Assembly: GCA_021298655.1 (NCBI GenBank)
Contig: JAJTFK010000005.1
Span: 1 to 64,000 of the forward strand
Reading direction: 5' to 3'
DNA from: Cryomorphaceae bacterium
Lineage (GTDB): Bacteria > Bacteroidota > Bacteroidia > Flavobacteriales > Schleiferiaceae
DNA: 64,000 bases
In this document: positions 34,708 to 42,647 of the stretch, piece by piece
Numbering within the stretch: the stretch's first letter is position 1
How the letters are laid out: each line of letters begins with the position of its first letter
The notes under the pieces: model-generated
Told to the model about the DNA's origin: nothing
Databases searched by the model: none
The model's input: the letters and a program-made list of their open reading frames with translations, nothing else
Position numbers and translations under genes: made by a program

Positions 34708-35014
34708 GGCGTTCGGCGAAGTGCCGGGCAAAAAGCCTCAGGTCTTCGGCGGCCTCGGCCTCGCTCGTGGCGCGCTCCAATCCGTCGGCCAGCGCCAGCA
34801 GCGTCTGGTGGTACATTTTCTTCATGTGGTCTACCCGCATGTCCTTGGTCCACAAATCAATGCGCAGCAGTTCCTCGACGCGTTCGTCCCATACGGACAG
34901 CATAATCGCCGGCGTTTCGGACTGATCCACGCCGCCGTCGGGGGCCGACCATTGAATGCGTTCGGGCACGCGGTTTTCGTCGAGCTCGATGTCAAGATGT
35001 ATGGTAGATTTCAT
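34682..35014 (-). CDS. gldC: Gliding motility protein GldC
   Basis: A 110-residue cytosolic protein matching GldC. Typical stretches are IHLDIELDENRVPERIQWSA at the N-terminus and LWTKDMRVDHMKKMYHQTLL near residue 60. In F. johnsoniae, gldC is not essential for gliding but improves it and lies beside gldB, as here. The frame is open upstream within gldB; the ATG at 35014 overlaps the gldB stop (ATGA) and gives the usual length. Confidence 0.93.
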   Translation of the reverse strand: MKSTIHLDIELDENRVPERIQWSAPDGGVDQSETPAIMLSVWDERVEELLRIDLWTKDMRVDHMKKMYHQTLLALADGLERATSEAEAAEDLRLFARHFAERLKLMDPAR

Positions 35015-36021
35015 GGTCGAAAGTTTGCTTGCTGAAGGAGTTCTGCGCTTTTTGGGCTGGACTCGAGTACCTCCCAAAGGCTTAGGTTGGGGTGCTCCTT
35101 CCAGTAGGCTTGCATGATGCGCCAGCCGAACCATGCCCCGATTTGTCCCGGAATTTCTTGGTCGCGTTCGCTGCCCAATTTGCTAAAGGGCGCAACCTCA
35201 ATCAACTTGCGCTTGAGGTCGGCGCGGCTGTCGAACAGCCACCGTTCGCGCACCAAGGTTTCCCAGAGCTGGCGCTCGTTGGCGGCGACGAATTCTTGCT
35301 GCGTTGCCGTGTAGGTGAGGTAGCGGTAGACGTCTTCTTCGCCGAGTACGGTCTGAATGAACAGCAGCTGCTTTCCCTTGCGGAGCATTTCGTCCAGGAG
35401 CAGCCCGCCGCCGGTGGAAGTCGGTTCGTAGAGGTTGGCGGCGAGCACCGAATAAATTCGGTAGGGATCATGCCGCTGCCGCAAGTACGCGGATTCGTTG
35501 GCGTAGAGGGGGTGGTCCGCACCCAAAAAGCGGTCCCAGGCGACAAACAGGGCACCGTTGGCACGCAGGACCTCAAATTCCTCAGCGCGCGATACGTAGG
35601 TATAAATGCGCAGCCCGGTTGCCTGCCCTTGGAGCCCGTCGACCCGATCAAGCATTCGACCCACCAAGGCGTCGAAGTCGGCTAACGGCGGACGGACCAT
35701 TTTGGCGTCGGCCCAAAGCGCCCGAACGCCCTCGTCCATCAGGTAGGGAGGAAGGTTTTCGCGCCACTGCGGTTCAAAAATCAGCGGGTGCCGCGGGGCC
35801 ATGGCCTCGAGCTTCCCACGCAACGCCACCGAATCCAGCCCGAGTACCGAGTCCGCAAAATGCACCACGCGCAAAGGGTCGCGCTCCGCGAGCACCGACG
35901 ACTGCGCTTGGGCCTCGGCCTCTTCGCCGGCCGCGACCCAGGGGTCGTTTTGGCAGCCAACGGCAGAAATGAGGCAGGTTGCCGCGAACAAAAGCCCTAA
36001 TTTTGGCGTCCTATTAAGCAT
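35011..36021 (-). CDS. gldB: Gliding motility lipoprotein GldB
   Basis: A 336-residue lipoprotein with a signal peptide ending in lipobox SAVGC (Cys23). The mature part has the GldB pattern, with motifs FLGADHPLY near residue 158, RIYSVLAANLY, GGGLLLDEMLRKGKQLLF and, near the C-terminus, IPGQIGAWFGWRIMQAYWK. GldB is needed for gliding in Flavobacteria; the peptidase-like fold near the C-terminus is of unknown activity. It diverges from nadE across only 17 bases. Confidence 0.92.
   Translation of the reverse strand: MLNRTPKLGLLFAATCLISAVGCQNDPWVAAGEEAEAQAQSSVLAERDPLRVVHFADSVLGLDSVALRGKLEAMAPRHPLIFEPQWRENLPPYLMDEGVRALWADAKMVRPPLADFDALVGRMLDRVDGLQGQATGLRIYTYVSRAEEFEVLRANGALFVAWDRFLGADHPLYANESAYLRQRHDPYRIYSVLAANLYEPTSTGGGLLLDEMLRKGKQLLFIQTVLGEEDVYRYLTYTATQQEFVAANERQLWETLVRERWLFDSRADLKRKLIEVAPFSKLGSERDQEIPGQIGAWFGWRIMQAYWKEHPNLSLWEVLESSPKSAELLQQANFRP
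35998..36005 (+). promoter_or_regulatory. -7 box candidate of nadE
   Basis: TAATTTTG matches TAnnTTTG and lies inside the first codons of gldB, 33 nt upstream of the nadE GTG. The nadE leader would run through the gldB start. Confidence 0.5.
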
Positions 36022-36025
36022 TCCC

Positions 36026-36033
36026 CAAAGGTA
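36026..36033 (-). promoter_or_regulatory. -7 box of gldB-gldC
   Basis: TACCTTTG ends 4 nt before the gldB ATG, in the 17-bp gap to nadE. Confidence 0.6.
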
Positions 36034-36038
36034 CTCTC

Positions 36039-36854
36039 GTGAACGCCCCCGCCGTAACCCAACAAATCGTTCATTGGCTTCGCCACTACGCGGAGCGCGC
36101 AGGCGCCAAAGGCTTTGCCGTCGGCGTTTCGGGCGGCATCGATTCGGCGGTCACGGCGGCCTTGTGCGCCGAAACCGGCCTGAGCGTGCATTTACTGGAA
36201 CTGCCCATCCACCAAGCAAGCGACCAGGTTACCCGGGCCCGCGAGTGGATGAGCGTGCTGGCGGAGCGTCATGCCGCGGTGGAGGCCTACCGGATCGACC
36301 TTACGGCGGTCTTTGATGCCCATGCCGAGGCGCTGGGACTGCGCCCCACGGGCCACACCGAACTGGCTTTGGCCAACACCCGCGCACGGCTTCGCATGGC
36401 TACGCTCTACGCGCAGGCCCAAAACCACGGACTCCTGGTCGCCGGAACCGGGAATAAGATTGAGGACTTTGGCGTCGGATTTTTCACGAAGTACGGCGAC
36501 GGCGGCGTGGACCTAAGCCCCATCGCCGACCTCTACAAGTCCGAAGTCTTTGCGCTCGGAAGCCACCTGGGCGTAGTGCCCGCCATCCTGAATGCGCCCC
36601 CAACCGACGGGCTCTGGAGCGACGGCCGCACCGACGAGGACCAGCTCGGCGCCAGCTACGCCGAACTCGAAGCGGCGATGGAGTTCGCGCGAACCCAAGG
36701 CTGGTCTCCGGAATCCGTGGCCGCAGACGAAGCCTGGGCGAAATCGCGCGGATGCTCCGCCCGTTCGCTCGAGGTTTTTTTGATTTTTACCCGATTCCAT
36801 CGGGCGAATTTGCACAAAATGCGGCCGATACCCGTGTGCCGGATCGAACGCTAG
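36039..36854 (+). CDS. nadE: Ammonia-dependent NAD+ synthetase
   Basis: A 271-residue cytosolic enzyme that amidates deamido-NAD with ammonia and ATP. The PP-loop VGVSGGIDSAV is near residue 30, and VAGTGNKIEDFGVGFFTKYGD near residue 134 and ADLYKSEVFALG are NadE signatures. No glutaminase domain is present. The start is GTG at 36039. It diverges from gldB and is convergent with the PafA-type gene four bases later. A short CCCCT/AGGGG hairpin (36856-36870) lies at the junction but has no T run. Confidence 0.95.
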   Translation: MNAPAVTQQIVHWLRHYAERAGAKGFAVGVSGGIDSAVTAALCAETGLSVHLLELPIHQASDQVTRAREWMSVLAERHAAVEAYRIDLTAVFDAHAEALGLRPTGHTELALANTRARLRMATLYAQAQNHGLLVAGTGNKIEDFGVGFFTKYGDGGVDLSPIADLYKSEVFALGSHLGVVPAILNAPPTDGLWSDGRTDEDQLGASYAELEAAMEFARTQGWSPESVAADEAWAKSRGCSARSLEVFLIFTRFHRANLHKMRPIPVCRIER

Positions 36855-36858
36855 ACCC

Positions 36859-38454
36859 CTATTTCAGGGGCAAAGGGTCGCCGGTGGCGCTCGAAGGCAG
36901 GGCGATTCCCAAAAGCATGGACCAGGTTGGCGCGATGTCGCGGGGGTGCACGCGCTCCCAACGCTGGGAATTGGCCGGAATCCCCGGGCCCATAAATACC
37001 ACGGGAACGTGGGTGTCGTAGGCGTGGCCTGAACCGTGGGTGCATCCGTCGGTTCCGTAGTCCATGTGCCCGGACGCCAGCTCATAAAAAACCTGTCCGC
37101 TTCGGGCGTCGAAGGCGTTGCGGCGCATTTCCGCCTTGGGGTCGCAGCCATTGCGGATTTCGTCGGCGGTCCAGGCCATGCGAACGGCGGGGTGCTTCAT
37201 CAGGGCATCGCGCACGCGCTCCCAATCGTCGTCGTCCGTGCTTTTCAGGTGAATTTGGTCGTTGCCCACGTGAAGAATTCCGGGAACGTTCAAGTCCAGT
37301 CCCGAGATCAGGGCCCCAAATTGGGCGTCGAGGTCCTTGCCGGACCAGTTCTGAACGGCAAATCCGTCCAGCGCGGCTTGATTGGAATTGTCGCAGGAAC
37401 CGTGGTCGGCCGTGAGCGAAACGTAGTAGGCTCCGCGGCCGAGTCGGGCGTCCAGTGCGTCAAAAAGTTGCCCAAGTTGGCGGTCGAGGCGAAGGTAGAC
37501 ATCCATTAACTCCTGCGCACGCGGACCCATCAGGTGCCCCAGGTGGTCCGGAGTCGAGAAGGACAGCGCCAGCACGTCGGTGTGCGTACCGCGGCCCAAA
37601 TTTTCGGCATCCACCGCAGCCAGCGCCACGTCGATCAGGATTTGATTTCCGTGCGGCGTGTAGCGAATCAGGCCCGGATTGCCCGCGCCCAGGGTGGCTA
37701 AATCGTAGGGAAACGAGCCCGCGGCGGAACCGCGCAGCTTCCCTTCAAATGGCCGCTCGTCGGGCCCCGTAAACGCCGCATAAACCGAAGGTTCCAGCAG
37801 GCGGTCCCAGGTGCCCTTCAGGTAGCTAGCCGGGGCGTGCTGCGCGTTAAACGCCCGAATCCATTGGGGCAGCTCGCTCGCGTAGTGCGATGAAGTCACG
37901 AAACCTTGTTGGTCGTCCATCCAAAATGCGGCGTCGCCGTAGTGCCCCGCGGCCGTAATGGCCCCGCGGTCCTTAAGCGAAAAGCCAAATACCTTGGCGG
38001 CGCCCACGCTGGCCCACTCCAGTTCGTCGGTCCAGGTGGTGGATAAAATGTTCTTTGGGCTGCGCCGGTCGGCATCACGCGTACTCCCCACGGGCTGTAC
38101 CTCAAGGTCTTCCACGCAGTACACTTCTCGGCCAAGGGCGGGGTCGTACCAATCGTTGGCGATGATTCCGTGGTTGGAGGGGTCGGTGCCCGTGTACACC
38201 ACGGCATGACCGGGCCCGGTATAGGTTGGCGTGTGGGTGTAGTGCGCGTTGCGGAACACCTGGCCTTCCGTGACCAGACGTTTAAATCCGCCAGTGTAAA
38301 GCGGCGCAAACCGGGTCAGGTAGTCGGCCCGCATTTGGTCGACCACAATGGAAACCGCAAGTTTGGGTTGGGACCCGGCACCCGGATTCTTTTTTTGGGC
38401 GCCCGCCGGAACCAGGGCCAGCACCGAAACGCTAAGGGCAAGCAAAATTCGCAT
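36859..38454 (-). CDS. pafA: PafA-type alkaline phosphatase
   Basis: A 531-residue secreted phosphatase. A signal peptide covers residues 1-19 (ends PAGA, cut before QKK). Metal site 1 appears as SIVVDQMRADYL near residue 37, and the catalytic Thr is in HTPTYTGPGHA near residue 78, matching the nucleophile Thr79 of Elizabethkingia PafA. Other metal ligands are in FSTPDHLGH and TADHGSCDN, and a late His in SGHAYDTHVPV. PafA enzymes release phosphate from monoesters in the periplasm. It has its own promoter in the 14-base gap after the ABC-F gene. Confidence 0.93.
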   Translation of the reverse strand: MRILLALSVSVLALVPAGAQKKNPGAGSQPKLAVSIVVDQMRADYLTRFAPLYTGGFKRLVTEGQVFRNAHYTHTPTYTGPGHAVVYTGTDPSNHGIIANDWYDPALGREVYCVEDLEVQPVGSTRDADRRSPKNILSTTWTDELEWASVGAAKVFGFSLKDRGAITAAGHYGDAAFWMDDQQGFVTSSHYASELPQWIRAFNAQHAPASYLKGTWDRLLEPSVYAAFTGPDERPFEGKLRGSAAGSFPYDLATLGAGNPGLIRYTPHGNQILIDVALAAVDAENLGRGTHTDVLALSFSTPDHLGHLMGPRAQELMDVYLRLDRQLGQLFDALDARLGRGAYYVSLTADHGSCDNSNQAALDGFAVQNWSGKDLDAQFGALISGLDLNVPGILHVGNDQIHLKSTDDDDWERVRDALMKHPAVRMAWTADEIRNGCDPKAEMRRNAFDARSGQVFYELASGHMDYGTDGCTHGSGHAYDTHVPVVFMGPGIPANSQRWERVHPRDIAPTWSMLLGIALPSSATGDPLPLK

Positions 38455-38458
38455 GCCC

Positions 38459-38466
38459 CAAAGGTA
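38459..38466 (-). promoter_or_regulatory. -7 box of pafA
   Basis: TACCTTTG ends 4 nt before the ATG and fits inside the 14-base gap to the ABC-F gene. Confidence 0.6.
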
Positions 38467-38468
38467 AC

Positions 38469-40445
38469 TCAGGCCTCTTCTGCCGCTGTTTTCGCCGCGT
38501 TAAATCGCTCTTGGGCCTCGGCCCACACCTCAAATTGGGCGTGCACCGCGTGCTGCAGCTCCTCGTAGTTTTTGAAAAAAGCCGGGTCCATGCTCCGTTC
38601 CTTGAAGGTTTCGGGATTCGAAACCTCGGCGTCCATTGCATCCAGGGCTGCTTGGGCTGCCTCGTAGGCTTTTTCGGCCTCATCCATGGTTTTTTGGGCC
38701 GAGCGCAGCTCGGATTCCAGGCGTTTTTGCTCGTCCCGGTTCCGCTTGGGCGCAGCCCCCGCGGCTGCAGCGGCCGCCACGGCACTCGCCGCCGCCGCCG
38801 CCTTTTGCGCGCCCGCAACCTCCATGGCGCGAAGCGACTCCACTTTGCGCTGCTCGAGGAAGTACTCAATGCCACCCAAATACGGCTTGATGCGGCCTTC
38901 GCGGAACTCAAACGTCAGCGTACACAGGCCTTCCAGAAATTCCCGGTCGTGCGACACGACGATCAGGGTTCCGTCGTACTGCAAAAGCGCCTGCTTGAGC
39001 ACGTCCTTGGCCGCCATATCGAGGTGGTTGGTGGGTTCGTCCAGCACCAAAAGGTTGATGGGGTTCAGCATCAGCTGGCAGAGCGCGAGGCGTCCGCGTT
39101 CGCCGCCCGACAGCACGCGCACCTTTTTCTCGACGTCGTCACCGCCAAACATAAAGTTGCCCAGGAGTTTTCGCGCACTCTTCCGAATCTCGTCGGGTGC
39201 GGCGTCTTCGATGGTCTCCAGGACCGTCTTGGTGCCGTCGAGCACCTCAGCTTGGTTTTGGGCGTAGTAGCCCAGCTGCACCTGATGACCCCATTCGATT
39301 TGGCCCTCGTGGGCCAGGCCTTCGGCGAGAATCTTAACCAGCGTGGACTTGCCCTGTCCGTTTTGGCCGACAAAGGCGATTTTTTGTCCGCGCACAAATT
39401 CTAAATCGAGCCCGCGCAGCACGTGCTTTGGGCCGTAGTGCTTTTGAATCCCATGCAAACGGGCCATAATCTTGCCCGAATGCGGTGCGGGCGGAAACTT
39501 AAATCGCATCTGCCGCGTGTCTTCGTCGTCGACTTCAATCACGTCGATTCGATCCAGTTTTTTGATCAAAGACTGGGCAAACGCCGCCTTGCTGGCCTTG
39601 GCGCGGAACCGGTCTACCAGCTCCTGGGTGTGCTTGATTTCTTTGTCCTGGTTGGCCTTGGCCTGGCGCTGCTTCTCGCGAATCTCGTCGCGCAGCGCGA
39701 GGTACTTGAAGTAGGGAACGTGGTAGTCGTAGCCCTTGCCCAACACAATTTCCAGGGTGCGGTTGGTGGCGTTGTTCAAGAAGGTCCGGTCGTGCGAAAC
39801 CAGAATGATGGCTTGGTTGCTTTCGGCCAAAAACTCTTCGAGCCACAAAATGGACTCGATATCCAGGTGGTTGGTGGGCTCGTCAAGCAGCAGCACGTCG
39901 TGGTGCTGCAGCAGAATCTTGGCGAGCTCGACGCGCATTTGCCATCCGCCCGAAAAGGAATTCAACGGCTGGTGGAAGTCGGTCGCCTTAAAGCCGAGCC
40001 CCAGCAGCACGCGCTCCAAATCAGCCTGGTAGGTGTAGCCGCCGATGTGCTGAAAGCGCTCCTGGGCGTGGTGAAATCGGTCGAGTAGGGCCATGTAGGC
40101 ATCGCTTTCGTAGTCGGTGCGGGTGCCCATTTCTTCGGTCATCGATTCCATTTCGGCCTCCAGGCGCTTGATTTCGGTAAAGCTCGAGGCCGCTTCGTCC
40201 CACACGCTCGCGTTCGGCGCAGGGGGCATGTCCTGGGTCAAAAAGCCGATGCTGAAGTCGCTCGGAAAGCTGATTTTGCCGGAATCCGGCGCAAAGCGGC
40301 CCGCAATGAGCTTGAGTAGGGTCGATTTCCCGGCCCCGTTTCGCCCTACCAGACCAATGCGGTCTCCGGGATTTACCTGAAACGAAATGCCTTTAAAAAG
40401 GTCCGATCCGCCAAAACTCAAACTAACTTGGTGTACGCTCAACAT
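38469..40445 (-). CDS. ABC-F family ATPase
   Basis: A 658-residue cytosolic protein with two ABC domains and no membrane part. Domain 1 has GRNGAGKSTLL near residue 36 and signature LNSFSGGWQMRVELAK; domain 2 has GQNGQGKSTLV near residue 360 and LSGGERGRLAL. A P-site tRNA-interacting-type linker lies between (KQRQAKANQDKEIKHTQ). The C-terminal 120 residues form an Ala-rich then coiled-coil extension, as in Uup/YdiF-type ABC-F proteins. These act on the ribosome; the exact paralogue cannot be told. It diverges from the DUF983 gene. Confidence 0.92.
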   Translation of the reverse strand: MLSVHQVSLSFGGSDLFKGISFQVNPGDRIGLVGRNGAGKSTLLKLIAGRFAPDSGKISFPSDFSIGFLTQDMPPAPNASVWDEAASSFTEIKRLEAEMESMTEEMGTRTDYESDAYMALLDRFHHAQERFQHIGGYTYQADLERVLLGLGFKATDFHQPLNSFSGGWQMRVELAKILLQHHDVLLLDEPTNHLDIESILWLEEFLAESNQAIILVSHDRTFLNNATNRTLEIVLGKGYDYHVPYFKYLALRDEIREKQRQAKANQDKEIKHTQELVDRFRAKASKAAFAQSLIKKLDRIDVIEVDDEDTRQMRFKFPPAPHSGKIMARLHGIQKHYGPKHVLRGLDLEFVRGQKIAFVGQNGQGKSTLVKILAEGLAHEGQIEWGHQVQLGYYAQNQAEVLDGTKTVLETIEDAAPDEIRKSARKLLGNFMFGGDDVEKKVRVLSGGERGRLALCQLMLNPINLLVLDEPTNHLDMAAKDVLKQALLQYDGTLIVVSHDREFLEGLCTLTFEFREGRIKPYLGGIEYFLEQRKVESLRAMEVAGAQKAAAAASAVAAAAAAGAAPKRNRDEQKRLESELRSAQKTMDEAEKAYEAAQAALDAMDAEVSNPETFKERSMDPAFFKNYEELQHAVHAQFEVWAEAQERFNAAKTAAEEA

Positions 40446-40453
40446 ATGGGTGA

Positions 40454-40461
40454 CAAAAGTA
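40454..40461 (-). promoter_or_regulatory. -7 box of ABC-F gene
   Basis: TACTTTTG ends 8 nt before the ATG. Confidence 0.55.
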
Positions 40462-40486
40462 CCACCTTGACCGGCCTCGTGCGGGG

Positions 40487-40494
40487 TAAATTTG
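40487..40494 (+). promoter_or_regulatory. -7 box of DUF983 gene
   Basis: TAAATTTG matches TAnnTTTG; TTG at 40467-40469 lies 17 nt upstream. It ends 29 nt before the ATG at 40524, so the longer open frame from 40428 is not the gene start. Confidence 0.55.
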
Positions 40495-40523
40495 CGCCAA
40501 TAACCCCCTACACCCCATACCCC

Positions 40524-40910
40524 ATGAAGTTGATTGGCAAAGGCAGCAAGCCCTACAGCATTTTAACCGCCAAATGTCCCCGGTGCCACGAAGGCGAAAT
40601 GTTCGTGGATTCCAATCCCTACAACCTCCGGAACATGGATAAAATGCACGCATCGTGCGGCGTTTGCGGTCAGGAATACGAGCCAGAGCCCAACTTTTAC
40701 TACGGGGCCATGTACGTTTCCTACGGGTACACGGTTGCCCTGTTCGTGGCCGTATACGTCATCTTTGGCGTGTGGCTGGACTGGGCCATGTGGCCTACCG
40801 TGGGCGCACTGGCCGCGACCCTAGTGGGGCTCGGACCCTGGCTTTTTCGCATCGCTCGGGTGACCTACCTCAATATTTTTGTAGCCTACGATCCCGAGGC
40901 CAAGGGCTAA
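40524..40910 (+). CDS. DUF983 family membrane protein
   Basis: A 128-residue protein matching DUF983. An N-terminal zinc-ribbon-like part has CPRCHEGEMF near residue 17 and CGVCGQEYE near residue 43 (two CxxC pairs). Two transmembrane helices follow (about residues 63-86 and 88-110), separated by a short turn. No function is established for the family. The start at 40524 (MKLIGKGSKPYSIL) is set by the promoter and the family N-terminus. The 3' end overlaps the convergent oxidoreductase by four bases. Confidence 0.87.
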   Translation: MKLIGKGSKPYSILTAKCPRCHEGEMFVDSNPYNLRNMDKMHASCGVCGQEYEPEPNFYYGAMYVSYGYTVALFVAVYVIFGVWLDWAMWPTVGALAATLVGLGPWLFRIARVTYLNIFVAYDPEAKG

Positions 40911-41749
40911 ACCGCTTGCGAGGACCACAGCTCGCGGGCGAGCAGGGGCGCATGCAGGGTTCCGCGCGAGCCCAAGCCGTTGAGCAGTCCAAGACCTGGG
41001 TGCTGTGGGTTCCAGCCCCAACGCGGACGCCGATCCTTCATCGTGGGCCGAATTCCCGTCCACGCACTGCGCACCTCGATGTCGGCCGAAATCCACGACC
41101 GGGCCGATTCCAGCAATTCGTTGGTTTGGCTTGGCTGCGGGACCGGCGGAGCCACCGTGCCGCTGGATATCCCCCAACCGTAGGACGCACCCAACTGGTA
41201 GGTCCCGTCGCCTTCCGGAAGCAAAAAATGACTTCGGTGCATCATGACCCCGGGCTCCTTGCTGAGCGCCACCCGCAGCCCCTGCCCTGAGGTCCGGGCA
41301 AAGCCCAGTTCTCCCCAAAAGTGCTCCGCCCAGCGTGCTTGATAGCCCTCGCAGAGCACCACCACGTCAAATACCCGGTCGCCCGCGCCGAGGCAAAGAC
41401 CCGAAATCCCCGCCGGAACATCGGATAGCGCCCCGAGGTAGGCGCCAAGGGCCGGATGATCGGCCAAGGCGTTCCAGTCGTTGACCTCGTCGGGGCTGCG
41501 CAGCACCTCATAAATGGGCTCGGAACTCCGGAATTCCGAGGGGTAAAAGTCTGCAGCCACGGCAAGGGCTTCGGCGGCCCGCCAAACCACGCGCCGCCGC
41601 TTGAGCACCACCGGATTCACAATCCCGGTGGCCACACGGGTTGAACTCCGCTCGGGGTGGGCATCGTACACGCTGATCTGCGCGCCATCCGGCGCACTCC
41701 GCGCCACGGCCACGCCAGCTATTCCTCCTCCAACGACGGCAATTTTCAT
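40907..41749 (-). CDS. FAD-dependent oxidoreductase (DAO family)
   Basis: A 280-residue flavoprotein of the glycine oxidase/D-amino-acid oxidase fold. The dinucleotide-binding motif IAVVGGGIAGVAVA is at residues 3-16, with the second half of the FAD site near YDAHPERSSTRVATGIVNP. A C-terminal GIRPTMKDRRPRWG segment and GLGSRGTLHAPLLA are typical of DAO and MnmC C-terminal domains. Substrate is unknown. The frame is open to a TTG at 41773 region, but MKIAVVGGG at 41749 is the natural start. It lies after the T9SS terminator. Confidence 0.85.
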   Translation of the reverse strand: MKIAVVGGGIAGVAVARSAPDGAQISVYDAHPERSSTRVATGIVNPVVLKRRRVVWRAAEALAVAADFYPSEFRSSEPIYEVLRSPDEVNDWNALADHPALGAYLGALSDVPAGISGLCLGAGDRVFDVVVLCEGYQARWAEHFWGELGFARTSGQGLRVALSKEPGVMMHRSHFLLPEGDGTYQLGASYGWGISSGTVAPPVPQPSQTNELLESARSWISADIEVRSAWTGIRPTMKDRRPRWGWNPQHPGLGLLNGLGSRGTLHAPLLARELWSSQAV

Positions 41750-41771
41750 GTGGTTTACCCAACTACGGTTC

Positions 41772-41799
41772 AAAAAAAAGCCACCCGCTACGGGGTGGC
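41772..41799 (-). terminator. Rho-independent terminator of the T9SS operon
   Basis: Stem GCCACCC/GGGTGGC (41780-41786 with 41793-41799) with a 6-nt loop is followed on the minus strand by eight T (41779-41772). It lies 22 bases after the gldN stop. Confidence 0.88.
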
Positions 41800-41821
41800 C
41801 TTAGCTGAACCTGAGTTCGAT

Positions 41822-42646
41822 TTAGAACTGCCAGTAATCGTGTTCGCGGTTGCGAATGTCTTCGCGAATGCGCTTGGACTCGAGCAGCTGCTCCATCGGG
41901 TTGTTGGCCTTGTAGTCCTTAATCTCCCGATCGTAGACGTTGTCTTCCTTCATCACGATGGCGTTGAAGTAGCGCATCTGAAAAATCTGATCAAAGGTCA
42001 AACGGCGCGTATTGTTGTTGGGGTTGTAGGCCACATTCGTTGCGAACGCTTGGCGCGCATCGGGGAACCATACCCAAAACAAGTTGATGATGTCGCCTTC
42101 CTGCGGATCCTTAATTACCGGCGAAATGCCAATAATGCGGTTCTTCAGTTCGCCGCGCTGCTTGTCAAAATACCAGTCGCTCTTAATGTCCCACGCCAGA
42201 ATGTTGTTGGCCTTGATTTCGATCGAGTCGATGGCCAGAATGGTGCCGTCGTCGTTGTCGCGAATCGTGTCAATGCGGAACAAGCGGTTGCCCACCTCGC
42301 TCATCGTCAGCGGACGCAGGAACAAATCGTCGTCGTATACCTCGGTGATGCTGCCCTCGCTCAGGATGGCGTCCTTCATCACATCAAACAGCGACTTGCG
42401 GTCGGGCAAGGCCTGAATAGGGTAGTACAGCGGATGATTCAGCTTCTCCAGGGTGTGAATGCGCTCCCAGTTCCGGCGCGACCACAACATGTCGTCTTGG
42501 CGCAGGTGCGGGTAGGGAATCACGCGGGCTTGGCCCACATGGATTTCGGACTTCGGAATCAACCCGTCGTCTTGCGGCGAAAGCACTTGCGCCTCGAGGG
42601 TTACCCCTACGAAAAGCAGCGCAACTAAAGAAGCGAACTTTTTCAT
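41822..42646 (-). CDS. gldN: T9SS ring protein GldN (PorN)
   Basis: A 274-residue periplasmic protein with a signal peptide (residues 1-19, ends LEAQ). Typical GldN stretches are ADIxxSRRNW-like LWSRRNWERIHTLEKLNHPL near residue 54 and FWVWFPDARQAFATNVAYNP near residue 190. With GldK it forms the periplasmic ring of the type IX secretion machine. It ends the operon, one base after gldM, and is followed by a terminator. Confidence 0.95.
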   Translation of the reverse strand: MKKFASLVALLFVGVTLEAQVLSPQDDGLIPKSEIHVGQARVIPYPHLRQDDMLWSRRNWERIHTLEKLNHPLYYPIQALPDRKSLFDVMKDAILSEGSITEVYDDDLFLRPLTMSEVGNRLFRIDTIRDNDDGTILAIDSIEIKANNILAWDIKSDWYFDKQRGELKNRIIGISPVIKDPQEGDIINLFWVWFPDARQAFATNVAYNPNNNTRRLTFDQIFQMRYFNAIVMKEDNVYDREIKDYKANNPMEQLLESKRIREDIRNREHDYWQF

Positions 42647-42647
42647 G

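Noticed and set aside
36856-36870. Terminator between nadE and pafA (CCCCT/AGGGG hairpin)
   Set aside because: The stem is only five base pairs and no T run follows on either strand.
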